From: GCA-003244245 sp035714625 | Lineage (GTDB): Bacteria > Actinomycetota > Actinomycetes > Mycobacteriales > Pseudonocardiaceae | Length of the DNA: 24,006 nucleotides | Direction: 5' to 3' | NCBI GenBank assembly: GCA_035714625.1 | Contig: DASTLT010000034.1 | Coordinates: forward strand, 1-24,006 | Shown here: positions 7,818-14,649 of the stretch, in pieces | Layout of the letters: each line of letters opens with the position of its first letter | How positions within the stretch are numbered: the first letter of the stretch is position 1 | Program-made: the position numbers and the translations under genes | Notes under the pieces: model-generated | What the model was told of the DNA's origin: nothing | The model's database searches: none | The model's input: only the letters and a program-made list of their open reading frames with translations

Positions 7818-8024
7818 TCAGCCAGCGTCGAAGTACGCCTTCTCCAGGTAGGCATGCACCGCCTGCTCCGGCACCCGGAAGGAACGCCCGACGCGGACCG
7901 CGGGCAGCTCCCCTGAGTGCACCAGCCGGTAGACCGTCATCTTGGACACCCGCATCATCGCGGCCACCTCAGCGACCGTGAGGAATTGCACCGAACCGGG
8001 GCTGGCTTGCTCGTTGGTAGCCAT
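7818..8024 (-). CDS. excisionase-type helix-turn-helix DNA-binding protein
   Basis: A 68-residue protein made almost entirely of one MerR/excisionase-like winged helix: FLTVAEVAAMMRVSKMTVYRL (about 14-34) is the HTH, and GELPAVRVGRSFRVPEQAV is the wing with its basic tip. Proteins of this type are called excisionase family by annotation pipelines, but here it is a conserved chromosomal regulator next to bS22 and proC, equivalent by position to mycobacterial Rv0500A. No recombinase or phage gene is near. The start is ATG 8024. The nearest GAGGA is about 11 bases upstream, which is longer than ideal. It is likely a DNA-binding regulator; its targets are unknown. Confidence 0.88.
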   Translation of the reverse strand: MATNEQASPGSVQFLTVAEVAAMMRVSKMTVYRLVHSGELPAVRVGRSFRVPEQAVHAYLEKAYFDAG

Positions 8025-8158
8025 GCGTCACCGCGTCCTCACCACGTCGCGAGCCGCTGGGCTTCCCCTCCCACGGTCCGTGACGCTCTTGTTCGGCTGA
8101 GAGTAGCGGGACAGGTGGTGCCGGTGCGACTGCCGGTTTCCCTTCTCCTGCGATTCGT

Positions 8159-8968
8159 TCAGTCCTCGTGCGCCCGGCCCAGCTCGACCGACCGCTCCCG
8201 GGCCGCCTCGATCGCATCCAGCAACGCCGCCCGCACCCCGTGGCGCTCCAGCTCCCGGATCGCCACGATCGTGGTACCGCCCGGGGAGGTCACCGCCTCC
8301 CGCAGCAGCACCGGGTGGTCGCCGGAGTCACGCAGCATCCGGGCCGCCCCCACCGCCGACTGGGTGATCAGCTCGGTCACCATCGGCCGGGGCAGCCCCA
8401 GCAGGATGCCCGCGTCGATCATCGCCTCGACCAGGTAGAAGAAGTAGGCCGGACCCGACCCGGACAGTGCGGTCACCGCGTCCTGCTGGCTCTCCGGCAC
8501 CCGGACCACCTTGCCCACGCTGCCCAGCAGCTCTTCGGCCAGCTCGAGGTGGGCCTCGGTGGCGAAACGCCCCGCGGACACCGCGCTCATCGCCTCACCG
8601 ACCAGCATCGGGGTGTTCGGCATGACCCGGATGACCGGCACCCCGGCGGGCAGCCGCCGTTCGTAGAGCCCCGTGGGCAGTCCAGCGCACAGGCTCACCA
8701 CCAGCGTGCTCGGGTCGATCAGCCCGGCGAGCTCGGCCAGCAGCGGCTCGATGTCCTGCGGTTTCACCGCAACCACCAGGACGTCGGCCTCCCGGGTGGC
8801 GGTCGCGGTGTCGACCGACCGCACCCCGTAGGTTTTCTCCAACGCAGCGGCCCGCTCCGGGTAGCGCTCGGTCAGCATCAGGTCGGCCGGACTGCGCCCG
8901 GCGTCGATGAGCCCGGACAGCAGGGCTTCGCCGATCTTGCCTGCGCCCAGGACGGCGATGGTGGTCAT
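8159..8968 (-). CDS. proC: pyrroline-5-carboxylate reductase
   Basis: A 269-residue cytosolic enzyme catalysing the last step of proline synthesis, NAD(P)H-dependent reduction of pyrroline-5-carboxylate. The N-terminal dinucleotide motif is VLGAGKIGEA (about 6-15), then VVAVKPQD (about 65-72) and RVMPNTP (114-120). The diagnostic C-terminal ProC signature lies at about 168-240: ALSGSGPAYFFYLVEAM, then LREAVTSPGGTTIVAIREL. It is full length for the family. The start is ATG 8968, 21 bases after the proline dehydrogenase stop on the same strand. It is the only gene in the block with an unambiguous anabolic role. Confidence 0.97.
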   Translation of the reverse strand: MTTIAVLGAGKIGEALLSGLIDAGRSPADLMLTERYPERAAALEKTYGVRSVDTATATREADVLVVAVKPQDIEPLLAELAGLIDPSTLVVSLCAGLPTGLYERRLPAGVPVIRVMPNTPMLVGEAMSAVSAGRFATEAHLELAEELLGSVGKVVRVPESQQDAVTALSGSGPAYFFYLVEAMIDAGILLGLPRPMVTELITQSAVGAARMLRDSGDHPVLLREAVTSPGGTTIVAIRELERHGVRAALLDAIEAARERSVELGRAHED

Positions 8969-8989
8969 GGCGGGCAGGGTGCCACACCC

Positions 8990-9910
8990 TCAATCGCCCG
9001 AGACCACGGCACGCAGGAAGAACGCCAGGTTGGCGGGTCGCTCGGCGAGCCGGCGGGTGAGGTAGCCATACCAGTCCGAGCCGTAGGGCAGGTAGACCCG
9101 GACGGTGTGCCCGGCCGCAGCCAGCCTGCGCTGCTCGCCCGGACGCACCCCGTAGAGCATCTGGTACTCGAAGCTGCCCGGGGCCCGCCCATACCAGCGC
9201 GCCCGCTCGGCGACGATGGCGACCAGCCGCGGGTCGTGGGTGGCGAACATCGGGTAACCCGACCCGGCGAGCAGCACGTTGGCGCACCGCACGAAGCTCA
9301 GCGCGACCTGATGGGGGTGGGTGTAGGCCAGTTCTGGCGGCTCGGCGTAGGCACCCTTGCACAGCCGCACCCGCGAGCCTTTGGTGGCCAGCGCCCGGCA
9401 GTCGTCGAGGGTGCGGTGCAGGTAGGCCTGCAGCACCGCACCGGTGGCCGGCCACTGGCGGCGGAGCTCGGTGAGCACCCGCAGGGTCGAGTCGGTGGTG
9501 CGGTGGTCCTCGGCATCGAGGGTGACGGTGGTGCCGGCCTGCTCGGCGGCCGCGCAGATCCGGGACACGTTGCGCAGCGCCAGCGCCTCGTCGAGTCCCT
9601 GCCCGACCGCGGACAGCTTGACGCTGACCTCGGCCCGGCCCGCCAGGCCGTCCTGATCCAGCCGGTCCAGCAACTCCAGGTACGCCTGCACGGTCGATTC
9701 CGTCCCTGCCTCGTCGACAACCCCCTCCCCCAGATGATCCAGGGAGACCTGCAGCCCCTCGGCCACCAGCGCCGCGGTCACGGCCATCGCCTGAGCGGTG
9801 CGCTCCCCGGCCACGAAGCGGCGGACGAGGACCCGGCTCACCGGCGCACTGACGACCAGCCGGTGCACGACCCGGTTGGCCGTCGCAGCGAGAACCATGG
9901 AGCGCAGCAC
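8990..9910 (-). CDS. proline dehydrogenase (monofunctional, FAD)
   Basis: A 306-residue monofunctional PRODH with a (beta-alpha)8 barrel, oxidising proline to pyrroline-5-carboxylate with FAD and passing electrons to the respiratory chain, usually at the membrane. Family signatures appear in order: VSLDHLGE (55-62), VSVKLSAVG with Lys98, TLDAEDH (130-136), LQAYLHRT (160-167), RLCKGAY (182-188), FATHDPRL (222-229), FEYQMLYGVR (247-256) and YGYLTRRLAERPANL (281-295), whose Arg residues bind the substrate carboxylate. The start is GTG 9910 (Met-Leu-Arg-Ser, typical of the family), with no clear ribosome site; ATG 9898 is possible. No pyrroline-5-carboxylate dehydrogenase gene is in the window. 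Confidence 0.94.
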   Translation of the reverse strand: MLRSMVLAATANRVVHRLVVSAPVSRVLVRRFVAGERTAQAMAVTAALVAEGLQVSLDHLGEGVVDEAGTESTVQAYLELLDRLDQDGLAGRAEVSVKLSAVGQGLDEALALRNVSRICAAAEQAGTTVTLDAEDHRTTDSTLRVLTELRRQWPATGAVLQAYLHRTLDDCRALATKGSRVRLCKGAYAEPPELAYTHPHQVALSFVRCANVLLAGSGYPMFATHDPRLVAIVAERARWYGRAPGSFEYQMLYGVRPGEQRRLAAAGHTVRVYLPYGSDWYGYLTRRLAERPANLAFFLRAVVSGD

Positions 9911-9971
9911 AGGGGCACGCTAGCGCGTGGCCCCTGCCAGTGGCGATACGAGCTATGACTCGCCTTGGCAC

Positions 9972-10775
9972 TCACAGGTGGAGGCGGGCGAAGAGCAGGG
10001 CTTCGGTCAGCACCTCCCGGCGCTCCGCCCGGTTACGGGCTCGCCGGGTGCTGACCTCGAGCACCACGACCCCGGTGAACCCCTGCTCGGCCAGCCCTTC
10101 GCACACCTCGGCACAGGGCTGGGTGCCCCGGCCGGGAACGAGGTGCTCGTCACGCGGGGCTCCGCTGCCGTCGGCCAGGTGCAGATGCGCCAGGCGTGAG
10201 CCCATGCGCCGAGCCATCGCCAGCGCGTCGACCTGGGCGGTAGCGGTGTGCGACAGGTCCAGCGTGTAGTGCGGGTAGCCGGTGTCGGTCGGATCCGGGG
10301 AGGGCGCGAAGCTGGACACGGTGACCCGTCCGCGGCGCAGCGGGAACATGTTCTCCACCGCGACCTTGACCCCGGTCGACTTCTCCAGCGCGACGACCTG
10401 CTGCCCGAAGCCCGCGGCGTAGCCCCGCTGCCAGCGAAACGGCGGGTGCACCACCACGGTGCCGACGTCCAGCTCGGTGGCCGCCTGGACCGTGCGGTCC
10501 AGCCGCAGCACGGGGTCGGCACCCCAGACCCGCTGGGTGATCAGCAGGCACGGGGCGTGCAGGGCGAGCACCGGCGTCCGGTGCCGGTCCACCAGCGCGC
10601 CGAGCGCGTCCACGTCCTGGCTGATCGGGTCACCCCAGACCATCACCTCGACGCCGTCGTATCCGATCTCGGTGGCCAGCTCGAAGGCCACCCCGATCGG
10701 CTCAGGCCAGACCGAAGCGGTGGACAGGGCCACCCGGATCGGAGTTGTTGCTTGGGGCACTGTTGCTGCAGGCAC
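9972..10775 (-). CDS. sugar phosphate isomerase/epimerase (xylose isomerase-like TIM barrel)
   Basis: A 267-residue protein of the AP-endonuclease 2 / xylose isomerase-like TIM-barrel family. Likely divalent-metal ligands fall at strand ends: His110 (VVVHPPF), Glu141 (VAVENMFP), Asp173 and His176 (LDLSH), His197/His199 (LAHLHLADG), His211 (DEHLVPGRG) and Glu240 (VVVLEVS). The substrate is unknown; the family covers sugar isomerases, epimerases and endonuclease IV. It matches mycobacterial Rv0498 by position. The start is GTG 10775, only 3 bases after the stop of the upstream membrane protein, so the two are translationally linked. GTG 10760 is a second in-frame option. Confidence 0.85.
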   Translation of the reverse strand: MPAATVPQATTPIRVALSTASVWPEPIGVAFELATEIGYDGVEVMVWGDPISQDVDALGALVDRHRTPVLALHAPCLLITQRVWGADPVLRLDRTVQAATELDVGTVVVHPPFRWQRGYAAGFGQQVVALEKSTGVKVAVENMFPLRRGRVTVSSFAPSPDPTDTGYPHYTLDLSHTATAQVDALAMARRMGSRLAHLHLADGSGAPRDEHLVPGRGTQPCAEVCEGLAEQGFTGVVVLEVSTRRARNRAERREVLTEALLFARLHL

Positions 10776-10778
10776 TGC

Positions 10779-11807
10779 CTATCGACCAACCAGCAGCAAC
10801 GCTGCTGGGGAGACGGTGACGAACAGCCCGACCAGCACCGCGATCACCGTCGTCTGCAGGTCCTCGGCCCGCCGCACCCGGCGGACCACCCAGACCAGCC
10901 CGGTGATCACGGCCAGCGCCACCACCAGCGCCAGCACCGGGATCCGCTGCCACAACCACTCACTGATCAGCCAGAGTACGGCTCCGCCGAGCACGCCGAC
11001 GCTGATCTGGGTCGCCATCACGACCCACTCCCGCACCGGGGAAGGCGCAAACTCCGCTGGCTCCTCAGCCCCGAGGTCACCCGCCAGCTCCGGTGCCGGA
11101 TCGGCGGCCGCCGGTTCGGCGACCATTGCCAGCGGACTGCCCGCCGGGCCAGGCTGGCTCTGCATCCGGTCGGGTTGGCTGTGCATCCGGTCGGGTTGGC
11201 TGTGCATCCGGTCGGGCTGGTGCTCCGCCAGGTCGTCCGGACGCCAGTCCGGGTAGCTGGGCTCGGGCACCGGCCGGACAATGGGATCCAGGCCAGCGGG
11301 GCGTTCCCCATTGTGGGGGGGATCCAACCGAGGAAGCTGGTCGGTGATCGGCCCGCTGGACAGCACGCTGTCGTTGAATGGCGCGGGCTCAGCGCCCAAC
11401 GGCGGCAGGCCCATCCAGGTGTCCTGGTAACTGTGGCCGCCGAGATCCGGCTGGGGCGGGCTCTCGAACGGGCTGTCGAATGCCGCCGGTCCGGGCGGAC
11501 CACCGTCCAGGGCTTCCCAGCTACGGCCGCTCAGGTCGGTCGCCGGGGGATGATCCAGCCAGCCGTTGTCGAAGGCGGCACCACGCTCGTGCAGGCCATG
11601 CCCGGCAGGACGCTCTGGTGAGTCCACCACGGGCAGCGGGACACTGTCAGTCCGAACCCGCTCGATGATCGACTGAGGCGCGGTGTGCGTGTCATCGGGG
11701 GCCCGGCGACGGCGACGGCCGGTCGACGGTGCCGGCTCCCCATAACGGGCGAGCAACTCGGCCACGCTGTGTTGGGCCCGTTCGGGCTCGCTACTTCGGC
11801 TCATCAT
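10779..11807 (-). CDS. conserved actinobacterial membrane protein (Rv0497-like)
   Basis: A 342-residue protein with no enzymatic motif. The N-terminus is SVAELLARYGE (14-24) followed by a basic GRRRRR patch. The middle 200 residues are Pro/Asp/Gly-rich and probably disordered, and include three QPDRMHS-type repeats (about 197-217). The last 80 residues contain three transmembrane helices (about 262-285, 288-308, 318-340). It sits 3 bases after the ppx stop and 3 bases before the isomerase start, the same arrangement as mycobacterial Rv0496-Rv0497-Rv0498. ATG 11807 or ATG 11804 may start it; GGTGAG suits the second slightly better. Its function is unknown. The conserved N-terminal motif plus basic patch suggests a cytosolic interaction site. 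Confidence 0.8.
   Translation of the reverse strand: MMSRSSEPERAQHSVAELLARYGEPAPSTGRRRRRAPDDTHTAPQSIIERVRTDSVPLPVVDSPERPAGHGLHERGAAFDNGWLDHPPATDLSGRSWEALDGGPPGPAAFDSPFESPPQPDLGGHSYQDTWMGLPPLGAEPAPFNDSVLSSGPITDQLPRLDPPHNGERPAGLDPIVRPVPEPSYPDWRPDDLAEHQPDRMHSQPDRMHSQPDRMQSQPGPAGSPLAMVAEPAAADPAPELAGDLGAEEPAEFAPSPVREWVVMATQISVGVLGGAVLWLISEWLWQRIPVLALVVALAVITGLVWVVRRVRRAEDLQTTVIAVLVGLFVTVSPAALLLVGR
11158..11220 (-). repeat. three 21-bp tandem repeats in the Rv0497-like gene
   Basis: Units at 11158, 11179 and 11200 are identical except for one or two bases and encode Gln-Pro-Asp-Arg-Met-(His/Gln)-Ser in the disordered linker. Because 21 is a multiple of three, copy-number changes keep the frame. 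Confidence 0.92.
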
Positions 11808-11810
11808 CTC

Positions 11811-12812
11811 TCACCGTGCCCCCCGGGCGGCTATTCGTCCAGTTCGCCGAGGCGGGCGGTGCCTCGGCTGCGCTGTCCGGTCGATTCCATCCAGCCAGTC
11901 CAGTCTCCGCAGAATCACACCCTCCCGCAGGGCCCACGGGCACAGCTCCACCTCATCGACGTCGAGCGCGCGCATCGCGGCCTGCGCGACCAGCGCTCCG
12001 GCGACGAGCTGATGGGACCGGCTGGCACTGACTCCCTCCAGTTCCGCCAGGTCATCCGCCGACATCCGGGAGATGAAGGCGATCAACTGGCGAAGTCCAG
12101 CGTCGGTCAGCGTACGGCGCACCCGCAACCCGGCCGACGAGGGGGCCGCCCCGGTGAGCCGGGCCAGCGACCGGAACGTCTTGGAGGTGGCCACCACACG
12201 GTCCGGGGAGCCGGCCTTGCTCACCTTGCGGGCCGGGCCCGCGAGCTGCGCGTCGATGTGCTCGCGCAGCTCGTCGAGCTCGCGACGACGCGGCGGGTCG
12301 TTCTTCAGCCAGGTCCGGGTCAGCCGGCCGGCACCCAACGGCAGGGACACCGCCACCTCGGGCTCCTCGTCGATCCCGCCGGCAACCTCCAGCGATCCGC
12401 CGCCGATGTCGAGCATGAGCAGCCGCCCGGCTGACCAGCCGTACCAGCGGCGAACCGCGAGGAAGGTGAGGATCGCCTCCTGCTCGCCGGAGAGCACCTC
12501 CAGCCTCACCCCGGTCTCGGCCTGCACCCGGCGCAGCACCGCGATGGTGTTGGAGGCTTCCCGCACCGCTGAGGTAGCGAAGGCCATCAGGTCCTCGCAG
12601 CCCTGCAGGTGCGCCGAACTGATCGCCTCGCGCACGGTGCTGACGAGCTGGTCGGCCCCCTCGCGGGTGATCTCACCGCGGATGTCGATCTGCTCGGCCA
12701 ACCGCAGCACCGACTTCACCGAGGTCTGGGGCATCGGGTGCGCACCGTGGTGCGCGTCCACGACCAGCAGGTGGACGGTGTTGGAGCCCACGTCAAGCAC
12801 GCCTAATCGCAC
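11811..12812 (-). CDS. Ppx/GppA family exopolyphosphatase/pppGpp phosphohydrolase
   Basis: A 333-residue ASKHA-fold phosphatase. The N-terminal phosphate-binding loop is LDVGSNTVHLL (6-16), TSAVREASN lies at 80-88, the catalytic-Glu block is LSGEQEA (about 107-113), and the second phosphate loop is LDIGGGSLEV (134-143). It should hydrolyse polyphosphate or (p)ppGpp-type nucleotides; members of this actinobacterial short form (Rv0496-like) lack the long C-terminal HD domain, as here. GTG 12812 (Met-Arg-Leu-Gly-Val-Leu) is chosen because the domain begins at once; a longer frame up to 12926 would run through the palindromic element. It is the first gene of the 12.8-5.5 kb minus-strand block and diverges from the DUF559 gene. 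Confidence 0.9.
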   Translation of the reverse strand: MRLGVLDVGSNTVHLLVVDAHHGAHPMPQTSVKSVLRLAEQIDIRGEITREGADQLVSTVREAISSAHLQGCEDLMAFATSAVREASNTIAVLRRVQAETGVRLEVLSGEQEAILTFLAVRRWYGWSAGRLLMLDIGGGSLEVAGGIDEEPEVAVSLPLGAGRLTRTWLKNDPPRRRELDELREHIDAQLAGPARKVSKAGSPDRVVATSKTFRSLARLTGAAPSSAGLRVRRTLTDAGLRQLIAFISRMSADDLAELEGVSASRSHQLVAGALVAQAAMRALDVDEVELCPWALREGVILRRLDWLDGIDRTAQPRHRPPRRTGRIAARGAR

Positions 12813-12836
12813 GAGAAGCCAGGTTACCCGCCTGCA

Positions 12837-12895
12837 ACGATCTTGACGGTGTGGTTCGTGGTAGCCCGCCTTGCGGACCACAAGGTCAAGATCGT
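12837..12895. repeat. long palindrome A (REP-like), left of the DUF559 gene
   Basis: Perfect 11-bp arms ACGATCTTGAC (12837-12847) and GTCAAGATCGT (12885-12895) extend inward to 21 bp with three mismatches, enclosing a 17-base loop. The arms share the core GATCTTGA-n3-TGTGGT with palindrome B on the other side of the gene. It lies in the divergent ppx/DUF559 intergenic region, so it is not simply a terminator. Confidence 0.85.
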
Positions 12896-12918
12896 CCCGT
12901 TTCAGGGTTGGGGGGGAG

Positions 12919-12955
12919 TTGTGCACAGGGGGGACTGTTATCCACAGGGGGGATG
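12919..12955 (+). repeat. tandem 18-bp direct repeat with DnaA-box-like 9-mers
   Basis: GTTGTGCACAGGGGGGAC (12919-12936) and GTTATCCACAGGGGGGAT (12938-12955) match at 15 of 18 bases with a 19-bp period. The second contains TTATCCACA (12939-12947), a perfect DnaA-box consensus. The first contains TTGTGCACA (12920-12928), two bases away from it and one from TTGTCCACA. The pair lies 43 bases upstream of the DUF559 gene start. Function is not shown; DnaA or another regulator may bind here. Confidence 0.7.
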
Positions 12956-12998
12956 GGGAGGGGTCGCTGGAAAGTCGCCATCACACCACCGTGCATGC

Positions 12999-13877
12999 AT
13001 GCTTGATGAGCTGCAGATGGTGGCGAAGGCCCAGCATGGTGCGTTCAGCAGAGCACAGGCCCTCCGACACTACTCGCCGGGGGCGATCAAGGGCCTGCTG
13101 CGCTCGGGTCGGTGGCAGGCAGTGCTCAGGGGCGTCTACCGGGAAAGTGCCGTAGCGGCGGGACCTGCGATGATCGTGGCAGCAGCCGGCCTGAGCGTCG
13201 GCAGGCGCGTCATTGCGGTCTCGCATACCGCAGCCACGCTTCACGGGTTCGGCTATGCGGGAAACGAGGTGGTTCACATTGCAGTGCCGGGCCGGCTGGC
13301 GGTGCCATGCCGGCCGGGACTACGCGTGCACGTTCCCGAACTCGCGCGCCACGACGTCACCGAGGTTGACGGATTGCTGGTGACGACCCCAGTACGCACC
13401 GCCGTTGATGTGGCCCGCGTCTGCAGGCCTCCGCTTGCGCTGGCGACCCTGGACGGGGTGGTGCACCTCGGACTCTGCGGTACCACCGAGCTGTCCAACG
13501 AGATCCACCGGCAAGCCGGAGCGCGCGGCATCGTCGCCGTGCGGGAGCTGGTGGAATGGGTGGATGGACGAGCCGAGTCACCCATGGAGTCGTGGACCCG
13601 CTGGGTGCTGCTTGATGCCGGGCTACCCCGCCCCGAACTGCAGTTTCCGCTCTGCGGTGGACGCTACCGGCTTGACATCGCGTGGCCGTGGGCCAGGGTC
13701 GCGGTCGAGTACGAGGGGGTCGACTGGCATAGCGGAGCTGAAGCGCTCTACCGGGACCGGTCCCGCCGCAACCAGCTCGACGACCTGGGGTGGGCCATCG
13801 TTTACGCCACCGCCCCCGAAGTAACCCGGACCCCCCATCTCCTGGTCACCCGGGTCGCGCAACGGCTCGCCCAGTAG
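12999..13877 (+). CDS. AbiEi-like N-terminus plus DUF559 (Vsr-like) endonuclease-domain protein
   Basis: A 292-residue protein if started at ATG 12999; ATG 13017 is an alternative and neither has a strong ribosome site. The N-terminal 45 residues (FSRAQALRHYSPGAIKGLLRSGRW, quoted in part, then VLRGVYRE) look like the winged-helix start of AbiEi-type type IV antitoxins. The middle resembles the AbiEi C-terminal region (VSHTAATLHGFG, HIAVPG, TTPVRTAVDVAR). The end is a DUF559/Vsr-like restriction-endonuclease fold with candidate acidic residues Glu197 (MESW), Asp226 (YRLDIAW), Glu237 and Glu239 (VAVEYEG), then DRSRRNQLDDLGW. Such solitary proteins are common and often multicopy in actinomycetes. 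No AbiEii-type nucleotidyltransferase toxin is adjacent. Activity and partner are unknown. Confidence 0.8.
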   Translation: MLDELQMVAKAQHGAFSRAQALRHYSPGAIKGLLRSGRWQAVLRGVYRESAVAAGPAMIVAAAGLSVGRRVIAVSHTAATLHGFGYAGNEVVHIAVPGRLAVPCRPGLRVHVPELARHDVTEVDGLLVTTPVRTAVDVARVCRPPLALATLDGVVHLGLCGTTELSNEIHRQAGARGIVAVRELVEWVDGRAESPMESWTRWVLLDAGLPRPELQFPLCGGRYRLDIAWPWARVAVEYEGVDWHSGAEALYRDRSRRNQLDDLGWAIVYATAPEVTRTPHLLVTRVAQRLAQ

Positions 13878-13887
13878 CTCCCGCACG

Positions 13888-13950
13888 CGATGATCTTGAA
13901 GTTGTGGTCCACCGGGAGGTCTGAAGCGAACTATAACGTCAAGATCATCG
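13888..13950. repeat. long palindrome B (REP-like), right of the DUF559 gene
   Basis: Perfect 12-bp arms CGATGATCTTGA (13888-13899) and TCAAGATCATCG (13939-13950), with further partial pairing inward, enclose about 39 bases. The left arm continues AGTTGTGGTCC, matching the arms of palindrome A. It sits between the convergent DUF559 and regX3 genes, so it may also act as a bidirectional terminator, although no T-run follows. Confidence 0.85.
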
Positions 13951-13962
13951 TCAAGGGGGCGG

Positions 13963-14649
13963 TCAGGTGTCGTACTTGTAACCCAGGCCGCGGACGGTGA
14001 GCAGGTGCTGGGGGGAGGAGGGGTCGGGCTCGATCTTCGAGCGTAACCGTTTGACGTGCACGTCGAGGGTCTTGGTGTCGCCGACGTAGTCCGCGCCCCA
14101 GACCCGGTCGATGAGCTGGCCGCGGGTGAGTACCCGCCCGACGTTGCGCAGCAGGTACTCCAGCAGGTCGAACTCCTTGAGCGGCAGCGCCACCTCCTGC
14201 CCGGCGACGGTGACTGTGTGCCGCTCCACGTCCATCCGCACCGGCCCGGCCTCCAGCACCGCCGGGGACTGAGCGCACTCGTCACCCTCCCCGCCGCGGC
14301 GCAGCACGGCGCGGATCCGGGCGATGAGCTCGCGGGCCGAGTAGGGCTTGGTGATGTAGTCGTCAGCACCCAGCTCCAGACCGACCACCTTGTCGATCTC
14401 GCTGTCCCGGGCGGTCACCATGATCACCGGAACCCCGGAGCGGGCCCGCAGGTGCTTGCAGACGTCGGTGCCGCTCATCCCGGGCAGCATCAGGTCGAGC
14501 AGCACGATGTCAGCCCCGTTGCGGTCGAACTCCTCCAGCGCCGCCGAGCCGGAGGTGGCCACCGCGGTGGTGAAGCCCTCCTTGCGCAGCAGGAAGGCGA
14601 GCGGGTCGGCGAAGGACTCCTCGTCCTCGACGATCAGCACCCTGGTCAC
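13963..14649 (-). CDS. regX3: two-component response regulator RegX3
   Basis: A 228-residue OmpR/PhoB-type regulator. The receiver domain begins VLIVEDEESF and has phosphoacceptor Asp52 (VLLDLMLPG), the switch Thr in VTARD and Lys in ITKPYS. The C-terminal winged helix runs from about 130 to the end (LKEFDLLEYLL, VWGADY, VDVHVKRLRSKIE, TVRGLGYKYD). GTG 14649 is chosen because GGGAGG stands 7 bases upstream and the receiver starts at once; it overlaps the senX3 stop as GTGA. Asp52 and the length match mycobacterial RegX3, which governs the phosphate-starvation response. The gene converges with the DUF559 gene. Confidence 0.95.
   Translation of the reverse strand: MTRVLIVEDEESFADPLAFLLRKEGFTTAVATSGSAALEEFDRNGADIVLLDLMLPGMSGTDVCKHLRARSGVPVIMVTARDSEIDKVVGLELGADDYITKPYSARELIARIRAVLRRGGEGDECAQSPAVLEAGPVRMDVERHTVTVAGQEVALPLKEFDLLEYLLRNVGRVLTRGQLIDRVWGADYVGDTKTLDVHVKRLRSKIEPDPSSPQHLLTVRGLGYKYDT

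Noticed and set aside
7818..8024. A prophage or integrative element, suggested by an excisionase-type protein.
   Set aside because: The gene sits in the conserved proC-bS22 neighbourhood, with no integrase, attachment site or phage gene in the window.
8168..9958. A 596-codon plus-strand open frame.
   Set aside because: It lies opposite proC and proline dehydrogenase, both of which have complete family signatures.
11158..11220. A CRISPR-like repeat array (also considered at 3448-3507 and 19933-19977).
   Set aside because: All are short head-to-tail repeats without spacers, in or next to coding frames, and no cas gene is present.
12813..12926. A longer ppx reading frame starting at 12926.
   Set aside because: The extra 38 residues run through palindrome A and the DnaA-box-like repeat. 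The Ppx domain begins directly at GTG 12812.
12919..12955. A replication origin, suggested by the DnaA-box-like repeats.
   Set aside because: Only two boxes, no AT-rich unwinding region, and no dnaA, dnaN or parAB genes nearby.
13888..13950. Palindrome B as only an intrinsic terminator.
   Set aside because: There is no T-run, and the same arm sequence occurs in palindrome A within a divergent promoter region, so a dispersed repeat explains both better.
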